From assembly GCA_039809495.1 (NCBI GenBank), contig JBDHVC010000001.1, positions 124,001 through 188,000 on the forward strand: DNA of 64,000 bases, written 5' to 3'. The translations under genes and the position numbers were made by a program. The first letter of the stretch is position 1; each line of letters opens with the position of its first letter. The stretch comes from JAFLCL01 sp039809495. Its GTDB lineage: Bacteria > Myxococcota_A > Polyangia > Polyangiales > Sandaracinaceae. Positions 61,825 through 64,000 of this stretch are shown here, piece by piece. The notes below the pieces were generated by a model that was not told the origin of the DNA, made no database searches, and saw only the letters and a program-made list of their open reading frames with translations.

Positions 61825-63309
61825 CGACTGGAGGACACCGATCGCGCCGGCCGTCCGCGCCTGGTCGATCGCCTGCTGGCGAGCCATGTGCGGGTCGGGG
61901 TTGTCCGCCGGGCCCTCGATCCCGTAGCGGTTCGTCGTCTTCTCGTGGTTCTCCTCGCCCATCGCGCCTTCTTCATCCTTGTGGCGCTTACCTGTCCCAC
62001 CCTCTTGGTCGTCGTTCTGCTGCTGCTCCTGCAGCCACTCCGGGGTCTCTTCCTCGACCGTCTCCGGCGGCTGCATCAGGTACTGCACGAGCCGCGAGTC
62101 CTGCGAGAGCAGATCCAGCGACAGCGACGAGGGCGATGGCGGCATGAAGTAGAACATCGCCAGGAACGCGAGGTGGATCGAGAGGGAGACGCCCGTCCAG
62201 ATCTGCTGACGCCACTCGATCCCGGAGCCACCGATGCCGACGGCGCGACCCTGCGCCGTCTGCTTCACGATGAAGGTCATCCCCCGGAACGAGAGCCGCA
62301 CCGTCGCGCCCGTGGGCAGCGGGTACTGCCGCGCGCCCGCGACCGTCGAGCTCTGCAGCTTGCCCTGCGCGGCGAGATCGTCGATCGAGAGGCTCTGCTC
62401 ACCGACCGTGACCGATCCGGTCGCGCCCTCGGGGATGACGACCGTCGGCGCCTGTCCGTCGCCCGCGAGGAGCAGCGGCAAGCGCGCGCTGCCGAGCACC
62501 TCGGCGCCGATGAGGTAGTCCGCCTTCTCGCTCTGCTCCCCGAGGACGAACGTGCGCGGCGGCGAGAGGTGCGCCACGTGGAGCACGCTCAGCTCACCCC
62601 ACATGATCACGATCTCGACGGCGCTGTCGCTCGTCTCGACGTCCGCCGGGTTCACCGGGGGTCCGCTCGCGGCGATGCCATACACGACGTTCTCGGGGTT
62701 CTCCGGCAGCTCCGCGCCGCTCGAACCCGTGGGGGCCGCCGCGGGCGCCGGCGCAGCGAACGGGTTCGCCAGGCCTCCCCCCGCGAAGGGGTTCGCGCCG
62801 GCGAAGGGGTTCGGCAGTGGCGCCGCGACGGCCGGTGCCGAGATGGCCGGTGCCGAGATGGCCGGTGCCGAGATGGCCGGTGCCGAGATGGCCGGTGCCG
62901 AGATGGCCGGTGCCGAGATGGCCGGTGTCGCGACGGCTGGTGCGACGGGCGCCTCAGGTCGCGCGCCGACGGTCGTGGGCTCGTCCTCCGCGCTCGCTCC
63001 CGCGAACTCGGTCACGATCCGGAACGCACCGATCACGATCTCGTCGCCGTTCTGGAGCCGGCCCTTGTTGACCTTCTTCCCATTGACGACGGTCCCCGCC
63101 GCCGAGCCGAGATCGATGATGTAGATCTCGTCGGCGCTCGTGACCTCGATCACCGCGTGCATGCGCGAGACGCTGTCGTCCTCGAGTCGGAGCGCGTTCG
63201 ATGGGAGCTTGCCGATCTTGACGATATCGCTCGCGATCGTCTCCGTTCGGACGAGCGCATCACCCTGGTGGATCCGGAAGGTCATCGAGACCTTGGCGTT
63301 CTGACTCAC
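61210..63309 (-). CDS. gltG: GltG/PglI-like gliding protein (FHA, TM, TonB-like C-terminus)
   Basis: This 699-aa inner-membrane protein has an N-terminal FHA domain (about 8-95; [20 protein letters not shown]), which binds phosphothreonine. An Ala/Pro-rich region with six ISAPA repeats and NPFAG motifs follows, then one membrane span (about 365-390, [19 protein letters not shown]). A charged/glycine-rich periplasmic stretch ([15 protein letters not shown]) leads to a C-terminal AgmX/PglI TonB-like domain (about 600-699; [18 protein letters not shown]). This is the layout of GltG/PglI, which links the inner-membrane motor to the periplasm. The GTG at 63309 has AGGGAGG just upstream. Its 3' part is duplicated in the chimera. 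Confidence 0.88.
62831..62920. repeat. Six tandem 15-bp repeats inside gltG
   Basis: Six perfect copies of gccggtgccgagatg (plus a degenerate seventh, gccggtgtcgcgacg) encode a PAISA-repeat linker between the FHA domain and the membrane span. The unit is five codons long, so copy-number change keeps the frame. Confidence 0.97.
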
Positions 63310-63451
63310 TTCAGCCTCCCTGCGGGGCACAGCCAACCATCTTCATCGCGCCGCTCGGCGCCTCTCGTCGCGGCGCTCGCCTCGCCCTCCCTACGACAAC
63401 GGGGGCCGAGGCGGGTTCCACGCGCGCACAACTTCTCGCGCTGTCTCGTCT

Positions 63452-63697
63452 TCAGAGGTTCTCGACGGACTTGAGCATCTCCGGGATGAAGTGCTCACGA
63501 ACGCGGATCAGCGACGCGCGCCGACCACGCCGACGAACGCTCAGCAGCTCTCCGTCGGGTCGAACCAGGTCACCTTGGACGAGATCATCCTCGAAGTCGT
63601 AGGTCGTGGTCTCTCCGCCCCCGTCCTGCGCCATCACGGCCGGGGCGAGGGTGAGCGTGCCGATGACGACGAGCATGATGAAAACGATGCGTTGCAT
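63452..63697 (-). CDS. gltF: Small exported gliding protein (GltF/CglF-like)
   Basis: This 81-aa protein has a clear signal peptide (IVFIMLVVIGTLTLAPAVMA-Q). The mature part has FEDDLVQGDLVRPDGELLSVRRR and a basic/hydrophobic end REHFIPEMLKSVENL. Its layout and position next to gltG match the small CglF/GltF gliding protein; the match is from memory of the family. Start 63697 has GGAGGT about 7 bases upstream; the longer frame to 63721 is not needed. It is probably periplasmic or outer-membrane associated. Confidence 0.75.
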   Translation of the reverse strand: MQRIVFIMLVVIGTLTLAPAVMAQDGGGETTTYDFEDDLVQGDLVRPDGELLSVRRRGRRASLIRVREHFIPEMLKSVENL

Positions 63698-63789
63698 GGT
63701 GACCTCCAGGAACTCCTGCACTCTATCGACTCGGCGCGTCTCAGGTCAACGCGGTCCGACCGGAACGAGCAGAGCGGCCCGCCGCCTCC

Positions 63790-64000
63790 TCACGGGGCAG
63801 GCGCCTGCTGCCCCTCCGGCGCGGGTTGCTGCTGTTGCTGCTGCTGTTGCTGTTGCTGGGCAGCCTCCTGAGCCGCAGCCTGCGCCTGGATCCGCTCCAT
63901 CTCCGCCTGCATCGAGGCGGCCTCGTGCATCAGGGCGATGGAGCTCTCGATCTGCTGAAGCCGACCCATCTGACAAGTCGTCCGCTGCCATCGGCGCCGC
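63790..64000 (-). CDS. Q-rich C-terminal end of an unidentified protein (partial)
   Basis: The last 69 codons of a gene whose 5' part lies beyond the window are visible. The frame was chosen for high third-position GC and coiled-coil character: QMGRLQQIESSIALMHEAAS, then AEMERIQAQAAAQEAAQ, ten glutamines and a short Pro/Ala tail. It is upstream of the gltF-like gene on the same strand (93 bp between stop and start), so it may be another member of the gliding cluster. The other frame in this region has no such pattern. Identity is unknown. Confidence 0.55.
   Translation of the reverse strand, partial: RRRWQRTTCQMGRLQQIESSIALMHEAASMQAEMERIQAQAAAQEAAQQQQQQQQQQQPAPEGQQAPAP

Noticed and set aside
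60937..63474. An 845-codon frame antisense to gltG
   Set aside because: Arg/Ala-rich shadow of gltG with no recognisable domain; gltG itself has FHA, membrane span and TonB-like domains.

Overview
The window is a very GC-rich chromosomal segment with dense genes on both strands. It suggests a myxobacterium, most likely of the Polyangiales/Sandaracinaceae type (inference). The evidence is a gliding-motility (Glt) gene set with a giant TPR gene, a FHA/TonB-like GltG protein and a GltE-type TPR lipoprotein; an MglA-like GTPase; a PilZ protein of the myxobacterial paralogous type; a eukaryote-like Ser/Thr kinase and a PP2C phosphatase; and many lipoproteins with Asp/Ala/Pro-rich linkers. I saw no insertion sequence, prophage or CRISPR array.

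Layout. 0-6.8 kb: patatin lipase (cut by the window start), a 55-aa membrane peptide, an acyl-CoA ligase, a P1B ATPase homologue whose catalytic motifs have all been replaced, and an L,D-transpeptidase lipoprotein. 6.9-11.1 kb: ileS-folD, translationally coupled. 11.2-26.4 kb: a run of exported lipoproteins (CAP domain, vWA domain, ceramidase-like, Kelch-like) interleaved with membrane proteins, a ketosynthase/alpha-oxoamine synthase pair, a PP2C phosphatase and a thiolase. 26.5-36.8 kb: tRNA-Val(CAC), an S1-domain RNA-binding protein, an ECF sigma factor coupled to a membrane protein with an AgmX/PglI C-terminal domain, PilZ, a FAD-linked oxidase, a Ser/Thr kinase, an RluA-type pseudouridine synthase and ribosomal protein L28. 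36.9-48.6 kb: a carboxypeptidase-regulatory-repeat/PDZ protein, an MglA-like GTPase coupled to a metallo-beta-lactamase-fold hydrolase, greA-SRPBCC, and tsaE-carB-esterase.

48.7-64 kb is a minus-strand gliding-motility cluster. In transcription order it holds an unidentified Q-rich gene end, a gltF/cglF-like gene, gltG, a chimeric gene, gltE and the 10-kb gltI/agmK-like TPR gene. The chimera is the most striking feature. An approximately 1.12-kb tandem duplication starts inside gltG and ends after the first TPR of gltE. It has created an intact in-frame gene that joins the GltE export/lipoprotein N-terminus to the GltG glycine-rich and TonB-like C-terminus. The duplicated intergenic region, with a possible promoter and the RBS, lies in front of both the chimera and gltE.

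Other points of interest are the pseudo-ATPase, the ketosynthase without its two histidines, possible sphingolipid functions (alpha-oxoamine synthase and ceramidase-like protein), three intergenic arrays of short tandem repeats with self-complementary cores, and four tail-to-tail gene overlaps. All assignments come from reading motifs by eye; no database search was run.
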